Assembly (NCBI RefSeq): GCF_009735585.1
Contig: NZ_VJVW01000002.1
Coordinates: forward strand, 124,001 to 188,000
DNA: 64,000 bases
Origin: Christiangramia aestuarii
GTDB taxonomy: Bacteria > Bacteroidota > Bacteroidia > Flavobacteriales > Flavobacteriaceae
Direction of reading: 5' to 3'
The notes beneath the pieces were generated by a model. That model saw nothing but the letters and a program-made list of their open reading frames with translations, did not search any database and was not told the origin of the DNA. The translations under genes and the position numbers were made by a program. Below, in pieces: positions 8,821 through 16,820 of the stretch. Each line of letters opens with the position of its first letter. The first letter of the stretch is position 1.

Positions 8821-8973
8821 ATGAAAAAAAGAATTTTTCGAGCTCTGTCCAGGCTTAACAAGAAGATCTTTCCTAGTTACTCAAAAAAAGGCTTGGATCT
8901 TCAAAAAGCCAGCAAATTGCAAATGGCCATTATTGGCTGGAAGCTCTGGGTAACCAAAAATGCGCTGGACTAG
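8821..8973 (+). CDS. Conserved 50-residue basic protein (often mislabelled SsrA-binding protein)
   Basis: A short gene of 50 codons beginning ATG AAA AAA AGA and ending KNALD-stop. The product is basic at the N-terminus (MKKRIFRALSRLNKKIFPSYSKK) and has one hydrophobic segment (KLQMAIIGWKLWVT). Near-identical small proteins are widespread in Flavobacteriaceae, where automatic annotation sometimes calls them SsrA-binding protein (recalled, not searched). This protein is far too short to be SmpB and has no SmpB motif. It follows a terminator and its last four bases overlap the 3' end of the convergent apt gene. Function unknown. Confidence 0.7.
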   Translation: MKKRIFRALSRLNKKIFPSYSKKGLDLQKASKLQMAIIGWKLWVTKNALD

Positions 8974-9485
8974 GAATATTTTAGCAGGGAAGAAACATTG
9001 TAATTTTTCAGTTTTTCTACTCCCTTCAAAAATTCCAGTTCTACGAGAAAATTACATTGCACGATCTCGCCGCCACATTTTTCGATAAGCTTGCAGGTAG
9101 CGACTGCCGTTCCTCCCGTGGCCAGGACATCGTCGTGGAGCAAAACTTTCTCCCCAGGTTGTATGGCATCTTCATGTATCTCCAGGGTGTCGCTCCCGTA
9201 TTCCAGGTCGTAATCTTCGGTATGGGTCCTGTGAGGAAGTTTACCGGGTTTTCTCACCGGAATAAAGCCGGCATTTAATTTTTCAGCCAGAAGCGTGGCA
9301 AAGAAAAATCCGCGAGATTCAATCCCTACCACCTTATCAATATTTCGATGAGGCAGGTTTTCCAGGAAAAGGCTTACCGCCCTATGCATCGCCTCTGGGT
9401 CTAACAATAACGGAGTGATATCTTTATAGCTAACTCCTTTCTTCGGAAAATCGGGAATATCCCTTACAAATGATTTTAATTCCAT
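8970..9485 (-). CDS. apt: Adenine phosphoribosyltransferase
   Basis: Salvages adenine to AMP using PRPP. The 171-residue length is standard for the family. Visible features are the N-terminal PDFPKKGVSYKDITPLL segment, the GIESRGFFFA loop, and the PRPP-binding motif VLLHDDVLATGGTA in the C-terminal half. It starts at ATG 9485, 9 bp downstream of the DUF2461 gene on the same strand, so the two are likely one transcript. Its 3' end overlaps the small convergent gene by 4 bp. Confidence 0.96.
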   Translation of the reverse strand: MELKSFVRDIPDFPKKGVSYKDITPLLLDPEAMHRAVSLFLENLPHRNIDKVVGIESRGFFFATLLAEKLNAGFIPVRKPGKLPHRTHTEDYDLEYGSDTLEIHEDAIQPGEKVLLHDDVLATGGTAVATCKLIEKCGGEIVQCNFLVELEFLKGVEKLKNYNVSSLLKYS

Positions 9486-9494
9486 TTCAATGAT

Positions 9495-10148
9495 TTATAC
9501 GGTGACCGCATGATTTAGATAATGCCGGAAAGGTAACATCTCCTGATAAATTTCCACAAGTTTGTCCTGAAAATCCGGCTGCATCACCTCCTTCTGGGTA
9601 AGGTCATGCTTTATCGCGAAGGTCTTGTTCCTTAAAAGCTCGATATGCTCATGATCCTGGGAATAGCCTTTGGGAGCGGTCTTTAATTGCTCCTCCTCAA
9701 TGAGGCCTCCGAAAGTTTCTTTAAATGACTTTTTATTGATGATCTTCTTGAATTCCTCACCATTATAATCTATCGCTGCCCTTATACTATCCAGGATCTC
9801 CTTACTGGGCTTATAAAAACCTCCGGCCACCAGGTTCTCATTGATACCAATATGAATATAGAAATCTCCCTTCCCCTTTTCCTTATCCAGGCCCGCTCCA
9901 AAATGATCCTTATAAACCGGCTTGTTTGGATGATACAAAAGATTATTATTAATCCGATTTATCGCCTGTTTCCCGGTAGTTGGAGAATAGTCTGGATCTA
10001 TTTTAGCCAGCCTTATGTCTAATTCGTTCAACCAGTTTATATAAAAGTCCCTTACTTCGTGATATTCGTTACGGTGCTCACCCATCCACTCCTTATTATT
10101 ATTCTTATTAAGATCACGCAGAAACTGGAATAATTTATTGAAACTCAT
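9495..10148 (-). CDS. DUF2461 family protein
   Basis: A 217-residue soluble protein of the DUF2461/TIGR02453 family, recognised from the N-terminal FLRDLNKNNNKEWMGEHR pattern, the NRINNNLLYHPNKPVYKDHF stretch, and the later GGFYKP motif. The biochemical role of the family is unknown. It is the first gene of an apparent two-gene unit with apt (9 bp gap). Confidence 0.85.
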   Translation of the reverse strand: MSFNKLFQFLRDLNKNNNKEWMGEHRNEYHEVRDFYINWLNELDIRLAKIDPDYSPTTGKQAINRINNNLLYHPNKPVYKDHFGAGLDKEKGKGDFYIHIGINENLVAGGFYKPSKEILDSIRAAIDYNGEEFKKIINKKSFKETFGGLIEEEQLKTAPKGYSQDHEHIELLRNKTFAIKHDLTQKEVMQPDFQDKLVEIYQEMLPFRHYLNHAVTV

Positions 10149-10323
10149 TTTTTCTTTTAAAGTTAACCATCTTCAATGACAATAAGCAATAGCCTAGCTT
10201 TAGACAGCTTATAATGATTTGTGAAAATTTTACTAAATTGACTGCCAGTTAATTGGGTCCACATAAATCCCAATTGAGTTAATACCCTACAGGCTTTTAA
10301 TGTAAATTGAATTACTTAACCAA

Positions 10324-10331
10324 TAATTTTG
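10324..10331 (+). promoter_or_regulatory. Candidate -7 promoter element
   Basis: TAATTTTG matches TAnnTTTG and ends 6 bp before the ATG of the 112-residue gene. If used, it implies a very short or absent 5' leader. Confidence 0.35.
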
Positions 10332-10337
10332 TCAGCC

Positions 10338-10676
10338 ATGAGATATCAAAAGCTAGGGGAAGATATTTATATCCCTATTAAAAATGACCTGCCTCTAAAA
10401 GACAAGACAAAGATTAAATTCAACTATTATTTATCCAGCCGCATCAATGGAAACCTAATAGACCTGGACATCACTTCCAAGCTTTTCGATGCCGGGAAAA
10501 TGTATGTTAGGAAATCCGGGTACCGGGTCAAACTTGGTGAAATAGAGAATTGTGTCAAGGCGAACATTATAGAACATATGCTTAGTCTGGGCCTTGACGA
10601 GTCGGAGATCCCGAAATCCCTTAAAGAAAAAAATATCACTAATCGCAGTAGAAAGTATTCTAAGGATACTGTCTAA
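10338..10676 (+). CDS. Hypothetical protein, 112 residues
   Basis: No family recognised. The product is soluble, rich in Lys, Ile and Ser, without signal peptide or membrane segment. The ATG at 10338 is chosen over an in-frame TTG at 10329 because the TTG lies inside a good -7 promoter element (TAATTTTG, 10324-10331). That places the transcript start very near the ATG, so the mRNA could be nearly leaderless. A convincing terminator follows 35 bp after the stop, which supports a real single-gene unit. Confidence 0.6.
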   Translation: MRYQKLGEDIYIPIKNDLPLKDKTKIKFNYYLSSRINGNLIDLDITSKLFDAGKMYVRKSGYRVKLGEIENCVKANIIEHMLSLGLDESEIPKSLKEKNITNRSRKYSKDTV

Positions 10677-10710
10677 AGCAATTAGTCAACTTTCCTTCAG
10701 TAGGAAACGG

Positions 10711-10738
10711 AACCCTGCCCTATCCAGCAGGGTTTTTT
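10711..10738 (+). terminator. Intrinsic terminator
   Basis: Stem AACCCTGC (10711-10718) / GCAGGGTT (10727-10734) followed by TTTT, after the 112-residue gene. Confidence 0.8.
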
Positions 10739-10872
10739 GTTGGAATTAACTCTATTCACACGATCAAATTCCGAAGCATTGCCTCCAAAAGCTTTTCTTA
10801 CAACATCTTGCATAGGGAGAGTTAAATTCAAAATAACGCAAAGAAATAAATTCATATAACAAATGTAAATAG

Positions 10873-10880
10873 TACTTTTG
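10873..10880 (+). promoter_or_regulatory. -7 promoter element of the TonB receptor gene
   Basis: TACTTTTG matches TAnnTTTG, 39 bp before the receptor start codon. No clear -33 TTTG box. Confidence 0.45.
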
Positions 10881-10919
10881 CCGAAATTTTAGATTTCTTT
10901 AACACAACACCAAACAAAC

Positions 10920-13900
10920 ATGAAACGATTATTACTGCTATTTATCGTAGCATTATTAACAAACCTGAGCACAACGGCCCAGGTTACCACAGCCGAGATT
11001 AGCGGAGAGGTTTTCTATGAAGAGAACACACCGCTACCAGGAGCCAACGTAACCGCGGTGCACACCCCAACAGGTACTACTTACGGGGCAGTAACCAACT
11101 TTGACGGTGGTTTTAAACTTTTGAACCTTCGAGTTGGTGGACCTTACAAGATTAGTGTGAGCTATGTAGGATTTAAGACCTCTGTTCTTGATGGCATCAA
11201 CCTGAACCTTGGACAGACCTATAATGTAGAGATCGAGATGGTTTCTGATGCAACCCAGCTAGACGCGGTTGTAATTACAGCTACCAAGAACCAGATCATC
11301 AATAGCGACCGTACCGGGGCAGAAACCAACATTGGAAGAAGGGAATTGAAGTCCCTTCCTACTATTTCCAGATCGGCTTCAGATTTTTACCGATTAGAGC
11401 CAACCGCCTCGAGCAACGGTTCTTTTGGTGGTAGAAACGACCAGTTCAACAACTTCAGTCTTGATGGTTCTATCTTCAACAACCCATTTGGTCTTGATGC
11501 TGCAACTCCAGGAGGACAAACCAATGCACAGCCAATTTCCCTGGATGCGATCGAACAGATCCAGGTATCTACCGCTCCTTACGATGTGACCCAGGCCGGC
11601 TTTACCGGAGCTTCGGTAAACGCCGTAACCAAAAGTGGTTCTAACGAGATCGAAGGAACAGCTTATGGTTTCTACCGTAACCAAGATATGACCGGAGACA
11701 AGGTTGCCGGTGACAAGATCATCGTTCCAGACCTTAAGCAGGCCCAATATGGCTTTAGTATCGGCGCACCGATCATTAAGAACAAATTATTCGTTTTCGC
11801 GAACTTCGAAAAAGATGATCGGGAAGACCTTGGCTCGAACTTCCTGGCCAACAGGCCCGGTTTAACCGGATCTAACGTGTCCAGGGTTTCTGCGGAAGAC
11901 CTTGAATATGTATCAGAACAATTATCCCTACTTGGATATGAGACCGGCGCCTACGAAGGCTACACCCACGAAACTGCTTCTACCAAGGGTATCATGAAGC
12001 TGGACTGGAACATTAGCCAGAATCACCGTATGGCTTTTATCTATAACTTCCTGGACGCTTCCAGAGATCTACCTGCGAACCCGGAAGCTATCGGAAGAAG
12101 AGGTCCAGACCTTACTACGCTTCAGTTCAGAAATTCAGGTTATACCATTAACAACAAGATAGATTCCTGGTTGGTGGAGCTTAACTCGAACTTCGGAAAT
12201 AACATTTCTAACAAGTTTCAGGCTGGATATACTTTCTTTGACGATTCCCGTGATCCTTTCTCTGCCCCTGCTCCTCCTATCAATATCCAAAAGGACGGGG
12301 TAAGATATATCGTTGCAGGTCACGAGCCTTTCTCTATCAACAACAGGCTTGAGCAGCACGTTTACCAGATCACCAACAATCTTAACCTGGTAGCCGGTAA
12401 CCATACCTTTACTTTTGGAACCAGCTTTGAAAGGTTCGATTTTGATAACTCTTTCAACCTTGGAGCTTACGATTACAATGGTGACGAAACATTGGGAACC
12501 GGACCGGTTAGTACTTTCTTTGACGCTTTCACCAGCGTAAGAATGGATCCTAACAACCCAGGAACCTCTTTTGAAGAGGCTATTAACAATGGTACTATTG
12601 AAGCGGCACTGAACAATGCCCAGGACGTTTTTGATAACAGGAATACCAACAACAGCTGGGCTCTTGCTGAGACCAACGTTGGTCAGCTGGCATTTTATGC
12701 CCAGGACAGATGGAAAGCTACTGAAGATTTTACCTTTACTTACGGGCTTAGAATCGACAAGCCTTTATACTTCAATACCGAAGATAAGATTCGTGAGAAC
12801 ATCGAGCGTCTTGCCGGGGGAACTTTTCCTGATGGAGACTACCAGCCAGAGATCACCTATTATGATGAAAACGGAGAGGCAGTAAAACTTAACAGTTTAG
12901 AGTTGCCTTCAAGCAAGATCCTTTGGTCTCCAAGACTAGGATTTAACTGGGATGTATTTGGTGACAACCAGCTACAGCTTCGTGGAGGAACAGGGATCTT
13001 TACCGGAAGGCTTCCTTTCGTATGGATCGGGAACCAGGTTGCTAACCCTGCCTTCTACTTTTACCAGACCACTGCTCCAGATTTTAAATTCCCACAGGTA
13101 TGGAGAAACAGTCTTGGTGCAGATTACAGATTCGAAAACGGACTTGTTGCGACCACAGACTTCATTTACACCAAGGACGTGAATGCACAAATGGTAAGAA
13201 ATTACGGTTTGTCTACTCCTTCCGGAACTCTTAACGGTGTAGATAACCGTCCTGTTTACCTGAACGAGGATAAGGCAGTGAACGAATTTGGAGGTCCAAC
13301 CAACGCCTGGGTATTCACCAATACCGATGCCGGGTACTCTTTTAACTGGTCTCTTAAACTAGCTAAAAGTTTCGAAAAGAATTTCTACGCGAGTATCGCT
13401 TATAACTACCTTAAAGCAGAAGATGCTAGTTCCCTGGATGCTGAAATTTCCAGTGATGCTTTCGAAAGAAATCCTGCTTTAGGAAACGTGAATGCAGCCG
13501 TGGAAAGCGCTTCAAGATATGGTGACAAGCATCGTATCGTTGGGCAGCTTAACAAGGAGTTCAACTATGGTAAGGACGATCGTTGGAGAACCTCTATTGG
13601 TGCGTTTTACGAGTATGCCCAGGGAGGAAGATTCTCTTATACTTATTCTGGAGACATCAACAACGACGGTTCTGTTCTTAACGACCTTATTTACATTCCT
13701 ACCCAGGATGAGCTTCAGCAATATACTTTCTCTGGAAACCCAGAGGAGCAGGAAGCCCAAAGACAGGCTTTTGAGCAATTCATTCAGCAGGATGATTACC
13801 TGAGCGATAACCGAGGGGATTATGCTGAAAAATACGGTATCCTTAGCCCCTGGAGAGGACGCTGGGATGTGAAATTACTTCAGGATTATAACTTCAAGGT

Positions 13901-14135
13901 TGGTGAAAAGAAAAACACCATACAGCTAAGCCTTGATATCCTGAACTTCGGAAACCTGTTGAATTCAGACTGGGGAGTTATACAGATCCCTGTGAACGAT
14001 CAGCCGGTGGGCGTTACCGTGGGAGATGATAATACTCCTGTTTACACTTTTGGCAACCAGACCAGGACCTTTGCCAATGATTTCAGCCTTCAGTCGAGAT
14101 GGCAGGCACAGGTAGGATTACGTTATATTTTCTAA
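10920..14135 (+). CDS. Oar-like TonB-dependent outer-membrane receptor
   Basis: A 1071-residue outer-membrane receptor for TonB-energised uptake of an unidentified ligand. It has a signal peptide (MKRLLLLFIVALLTNLSTTAQ), then a carboxypeptidase-regulatory-like beta sandwich (about residues 25-115, GEVFYEENTPLPGANV), a plug domain (about 120-240, with FNNFSLDGSIFNN and SVNAVTKSGSNE), and a large 22-strand barrel ending in the typical aromatic terminus (QVGLRYIF). The plug wording (GGRNDQFNNFSLDG) is of the Oar type rather than SusC. No SusD partner is adjacent. The gene stands alone between its own promoter and a terminator. Confidence 0.93.
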   Translation: MKRLLLLFIVALLTNLSTTAQVTTAEISGEVFYEENTPLPGANVTAVHTPTGTTYGAVTNFDGGFKLLNLRVGGPYKISVSYVGFKTSVLDGINLNLGQTYNVEIEMVSDATQLDAVVITATKNQIINSDRTGAETNIGRRELKSLPTISRSASDFYRLEPTASSNGSFGGRNDQFNNFSLDGSIFNNPFGLDAATPGGQTNAQPISLDAIEQIQVSTAPYDVTQAGFTGASVNAVTKSGSNEIEGTAYGFYRNQDMTGDKVAGDKIIVPDLKQAQYGFSIGAPIIKNKLFVFANFEKDDREDLGSNFLANRPGLTGSNVSRVSAEDLEYVSEQLSLLGYETGAYEGYTHETASTKGIMKLDWNISQNHRMAFIYNFLDASRDLPANPEAIGRRGPDLTTLQFRNSGYTINNKIDSWLVELNSNFGNNISNKFQAGYTFFDDSRDPFSAPAPPINIQKDGVRYIVAGHEPFSINNRLEQHVYQITNNLNLVAGNHTFTFGTSFERFDFDNSFNLGAYDYNGDETLGTGPVSTFFDAFTSVRMDPNNPGTSFEEAINNGTIEAALNNAQDVFDNRNTNNSWALAETNVGQLAFYAQDRWKATEDFTFTYGLRIDKPLYFNTEDKIRENIERLAGGTFPDGDYQPEITYYDENGEAVKLNSLELPSSKILWSPRLGFNWDVFGDNQLQLRGGTGIFTGRLPFVWIGNQVANPAFYFYQTTAPDFKFPQVWRNSLGADYRFENGLVATTDFIYTKDVNAQMVRNYGLSTPSGTLNGVDNRPVYLNEDKAVNEFGGPTNAWVFTNTDAGYSFNWSLKLAKSFEKNFYASIAYNYLKAEDASSLDAEISSDAFERNPALGNVNAAVESASRYGDKHRIVGQLNKEFNYGKDDRWRTSIGAFYEYAQGGRFSYTYSGDINNDGSVLNDLIYIPTQDELQQYTFSGNPEEQEAQRQAFEQFIQQDDYLSDNRGDYAEKYGILSPWRGRWDVKLLQDYNFKVGEKKNTIQLSLDILNFGNLLNSDWGVIQIPVNDQPVGVTVGDDNTPVYTFGNQTRTFANDFSLQSRWQAQVGLRYIF

Positions 14136-14160
14136 AAACGGCAATTCATACTTATATTGA

Positions 14161-14193
14161 AAAGCAGCTTCAGCGATGAGGCTGCTTTTTTTT
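14161..14193 (+). terminator. Intrinsic terminator of the TonB receptor gene
   Basis: Stem AAGCAGC / GCTGCTT with a loop of about 12 nt and a long T run, 26 bp after the receptor stop codon. Confidence 0.85.
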
Positions 14194-14269
14194 ATTTCCG
14201 CAAGCTCCTTAAAACCACTTTTTTCTTAGCCGCTTTTTATATCTTTAAGTTTCAGCAAAACACTTGCCT

Positions 14270-14827
14270 ATGAACCGTTGGGACGAAGAGATCGACAAGA
14301 TCACAGGGAGATTCCTGAATTCATTTAGCATACTTTCTAAAAAAGAGCTCAACTGGAAGCCTGCTCCAGAGGTATGGAGCATCGCCCAGAATATGGATCA
14401 TCTCATTAACCTCAACGAGACCTATTTTCCGGTTTTCGCCGATCTTAAATCGGGAACCACCAATCTGCCCTTTATCGCCAAGATCGGCCTGGCCGTTAAT
14501 TTCTTCGGAAAAATGATCCTTAAATCGGTACAGCCCGAAAACAGGAAGAAAATGAAGACCTTTTCTATCTGGGAACCCGGGCATAGTGATTTTGATAAGG
14601 GCATCCTGGACCGGTTCGAGGAACACCAGAACAGGCTCAAACAGGAGATCTCAGAGATCGCCGACAAGACCAGGGAAAATGTGGTCATCTCCTCGCCCGC
14701 CAATAAAAATATTGTTTACAAACTGGAAACGGCTTTGGATATTCTGGTTACCCACGAAAAAAGACATTACCGGCAGGCGAATGAAGTTTACCAGTTACTT
14801 AAAGCCTCAGAAAATAAAGTATCATGA
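14270..14827 (+). CDS. DinB-family protein
   Basis: A 185-residue four-helix-bundle protein of the DinB superfamily, often metal- or thiol-cofactor-dependent enzymes of uncertain substrate. It has the characteristic KPAPEVWSIAQNMDHLINLNE segment, where the His is a usual metal ligand, and a C-terminal HEKRHYRQ motif supplying two more. The ATG at 14270 is preferred over a TTG two codons upstream. The stop codon overlaps the ATG of the exported RidA gene (ATGA), so the two are translationally coupled. Confidence 0.85.
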   Translation: MNRWDEEIDKITGRFLNSFSILSKKELNWKPAPEVWSIAQNMDHLINLNETYFPVFADLKSGTTNLPFIAKIGLAVNFFGKMILKSVQPENRKKMKTFSIWEPGHSDFDKGILDRFEEHQNRLKQEISEIADKTRENVVISSPANKNIVYKLETALDILVTHEKRHYRQANEVYQLLKASENKVS

Positions 14828-15327
14828 AGAAAATCCTATTTTTTATTGCTGCTGCTATCCTATGCTTTTCTGCCATAGCCCAGCAAAGCCCGGAAGAAAG
14901 GCTAAAGGAACTAAACATAGAACTAGGCGAAGTAAGCGAGCCTGTAGCCAATTACATTAAATGGCGGCAGGTAGGGAACCTGCTTTTCCTAGCCGGCGAC
15001 GGGAGCGACATTAAAGGAAAACTGGGGCAGGACCTGAGTGTAGAAGAAGGTTATGAGGCGGCCAGGAAAACCGGCATCGAGATCCTTACCACTTTAAAAG
15101 CGGCCTGTGGTGATCTAAGCAGGATCAAACAATTTGTAAAGGTGCGCGGAATGGTGAATTGCACCCCAGATTTTTACGACCAGCCTAAGGTTATTAACGG
15201 ATTTTCAGACCTTATGGTGGAGATCTTCGGCGAGAAGGGAAAACATGCCCGCGCTGCGGTTGGCCATTGCTCTCTGCCGTCTAATATCGCGGTAGAGATC
15301 GAGGTAGTGGTTGAACTTACAGACTAA
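14824..15327 (+). CDS. Exported RidA-family protein
   Basis: RidA/YjgF proteins deaminate reactive enamine/imine intermediates. Here a 167-residue protein carries an N-terminal signal peptide (MKKILFFIAAAILCFSAIAQ), so the product is predicted to be periplasmic, unlike classical cytosolic RidA. The RidA core spans about residues 40-165 and retains the family C-terminal pattern HARAAVGHCSLPSN with the Arg that binds the carboxylate, then a beta strand VEIEVVVEL. It overlaps the upstream DinB gene by 4 bp. Confidence 0.9.
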   Translation: MKKILFFIAAAILCFSAIAQQSPEERLKELNIELGEVSEPVANYIKWRQVGNLLFLAGDGSDIKGKLGQDLSVEEGYEAARKTGIEILTTLKAACGDLSRIKQFVKVRGMVNCTPDFYDQPKVINGFSDLMVEIFGEKGKHARAAVGHCSLPSNIAVEIEVVVELTD

Positions 15328-15361
15328 GAATTCTTAAATTTAAGCTTCTAAAGAATGATCT

Positions 15362-16072
15362 ATGTGCTACGAAACCTCCCTGAACAAAAAATTAAAGGTG
15401 CTGGAGAAAACCTTCGATGCCCAGTTAAAAAAGGATGAAGAATTTGAGCCGTATTATCATAAATCGGGTTTTGTCCATCCCAATCTTTACTGTATTCCCA
15501 TTGACCAGCCGGGTACCATTTACCCCATGGAATGGGGACTTGTAGCTCCCTGGGGAAGCAAAGATATAAATGCCTTTCGCAAAAAATACAATACCCTAAA
15601 CGCCAAATCTGAAAACCTGCTCAAAAGCAATATGTACAAAGAGGCGGCCAGGGAAAGAAGATGCCTCATTATAGTGGATGGTTTTTTTGAACCTCACCAT
15701 GTGAACAAGGTCTCCTACCCCTATTATTGTTACCTGCAGGATCAAAAGATCTTTAGTATCGCCGGCATATATAACGAGCTGGAAGACGGAAAACGTACGC
15801 TCAGCCTTATTACTACTGAAGCCAATGATTTCTTTGCCGAAGTACATAATAATAAAAAACGAATGCCTTTATCCATGGATCCCGATTTTGAAGGCAGCTG
15901 GCTTGATCCAGGGCTTAGCGACATGAACCTGAAAGAACTTATGCAGGAATGTTTTAGGAAGGAGGCCTTCAAAGCGCATCCGGTTTCCCGTGACCTGTAT
16001 AAACGGGGAAAGGATACCAATAATCCGGAGATCCTGGAAGAGGTAGACTATAATCCCGATGGGCTGTTTTAG
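15362..16072 (+). CDS. SOS response-associated peptidase (SRAP/HMCES-YedK family)
   Basis: SRAP proteins crosslink covalently to abasic sites in single-stranded DNA through the amino-terminal Cys2 and so protect replication forks. Cys2 is present (MCYETS), as are the WGLVAPWG core, the NTLNAKSE Asn/Arg region, the Glu in GFFEPHH, and the HNNKKRMPL segment with the catalytic His. The length of 236 fits the family. Start ATG 15362. No LexA gene or SOS box was recognised nearby. Confidence 0.93.
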   Translation: MCYETSLNKKLKVLEKTFDAQLKKDEEFEPYYHKSGFVHPNLYCIPIDQPGTIYPMEWGLVAPWGSKDINAFRKKYNTLNAKSENLLKSNMYKEAARERRCLIIVDGFFEPHHVNKVSYPYYCYLQDQKIFSIAGIYNELEDGKRTLSLITTEANDFFAEVHNNKKRMPLSMDPDFEGSWLDPGLSDMNLKELMQECFRKEAFKAHPVSRDLYKRGKDTNNPEILEEVDYNPDGLF

Positions 16073-16112
16073 CTACAATAAAATTTCATAGCAATATTCA
16101 AAAACTTAAAGA

Positions 16113-16562
16113 TTGAAAAAGATAGTTTATGTAGATATGGATAATGTGCTGGTTGATTTTCAATCGGGCATAGACCAGCTGGACCAGGCCGATCTGGAGG
16201 AATATGTAGACAGGCTTGATGAAGTACCGGGTATTTTTGGCTTAATGAAACCCATGGAAAACGCCATTGAGTCTTACAAGCAACTTTGCAGGCATTTCGA
16301 TGTTTATATCCTGTCTACCTCCCCCTGGGAAAATGAAACCGCCATGCTGGATAAGCTTAAATGGGTTAAGAAATACCTGGGCCAGGTAGCCTATAAGCGA
16401 CTGATACTTTCCCATCATAAGAACCTGAACAAGGGAGACTTTCTTATCGATGACCGCACTAAAAATGGCGCAGACAAATTTGAAGGAGAACACATACATT
16501 TTGGACAAGGTAAATTTCAATCCTGGCAAGACGTAACCTCTTATTTGCTGAACAGGAAATAG
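16113..16562 (+). CDS. 5'(3')-deoxyribonucleotidase (NT5C-like HAD phosphatase)
   Basis: A 149-residue HAD-superfamily enzyme that likely dephosphorylates pyrimidine (deoxy)nucleoside monophosphates in the cytoplasm. The nucleophile motif is DMDNVLVDF near the N-terminus, motif II is in ILSTSPW, and the acidic motif IV is FLIDDRTKNGA. It begins at TTG 16113: an in-frame TAA four bases upstream of that codon rules out any earlier start, and the next ATG is inside the catalytic motif. A truncated paralogue of its last 41 residues lies at 21.7 kb. Confidence 0.88.
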   Translation: MKKIVYVDMDNVLVDFQSGIDQLDQADLEEYVDRLDEVPGIFGLMKPMENAIESYKQLCRHFDVYILSTSPWENETAMLDKLKWVKKYLGQVAYKRLILSHHKNLNKGDFLIDDRTKNGADKFEGEHIHFGQGKFQSWQDVTSYLLNRK

Positions 16563-16820
16563 CATTGAAACTTCGCTTTAGACTGGAATTTCATTAAGAA
16601 TCCACTCTTCCTGGTTAATATTTCCTTAAAAGACCGGCCCTTTTTTAGCATTATTTAACTCATAATCTTTTACTAATCTTTTGGGTTTTGTTTAAAGCCC
16701 AAGCTAACTTGCGTAAGTCATTTTTTAGGTCCTTAATAGTTATAAGATTAAGCTTTAAGCCTTTGTAAATAAACAGTTGGTACAAGTTTTTTAAATATTC
16801 AGCCCCCGAATAATTTGATT

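Noticed and set aside
8821-8973. SsrA-binding protein label for the 50-residue product
   Set aside because: SmpB is about 150 residues with a beta barrel; this product shares none of its motifs.
10329-10337. TTG start for the 112-residue hypothetical protein
   Set aside because: The TTG lies inside a TAnnTTTG promoter element; the ATG at 10338 is more credible.
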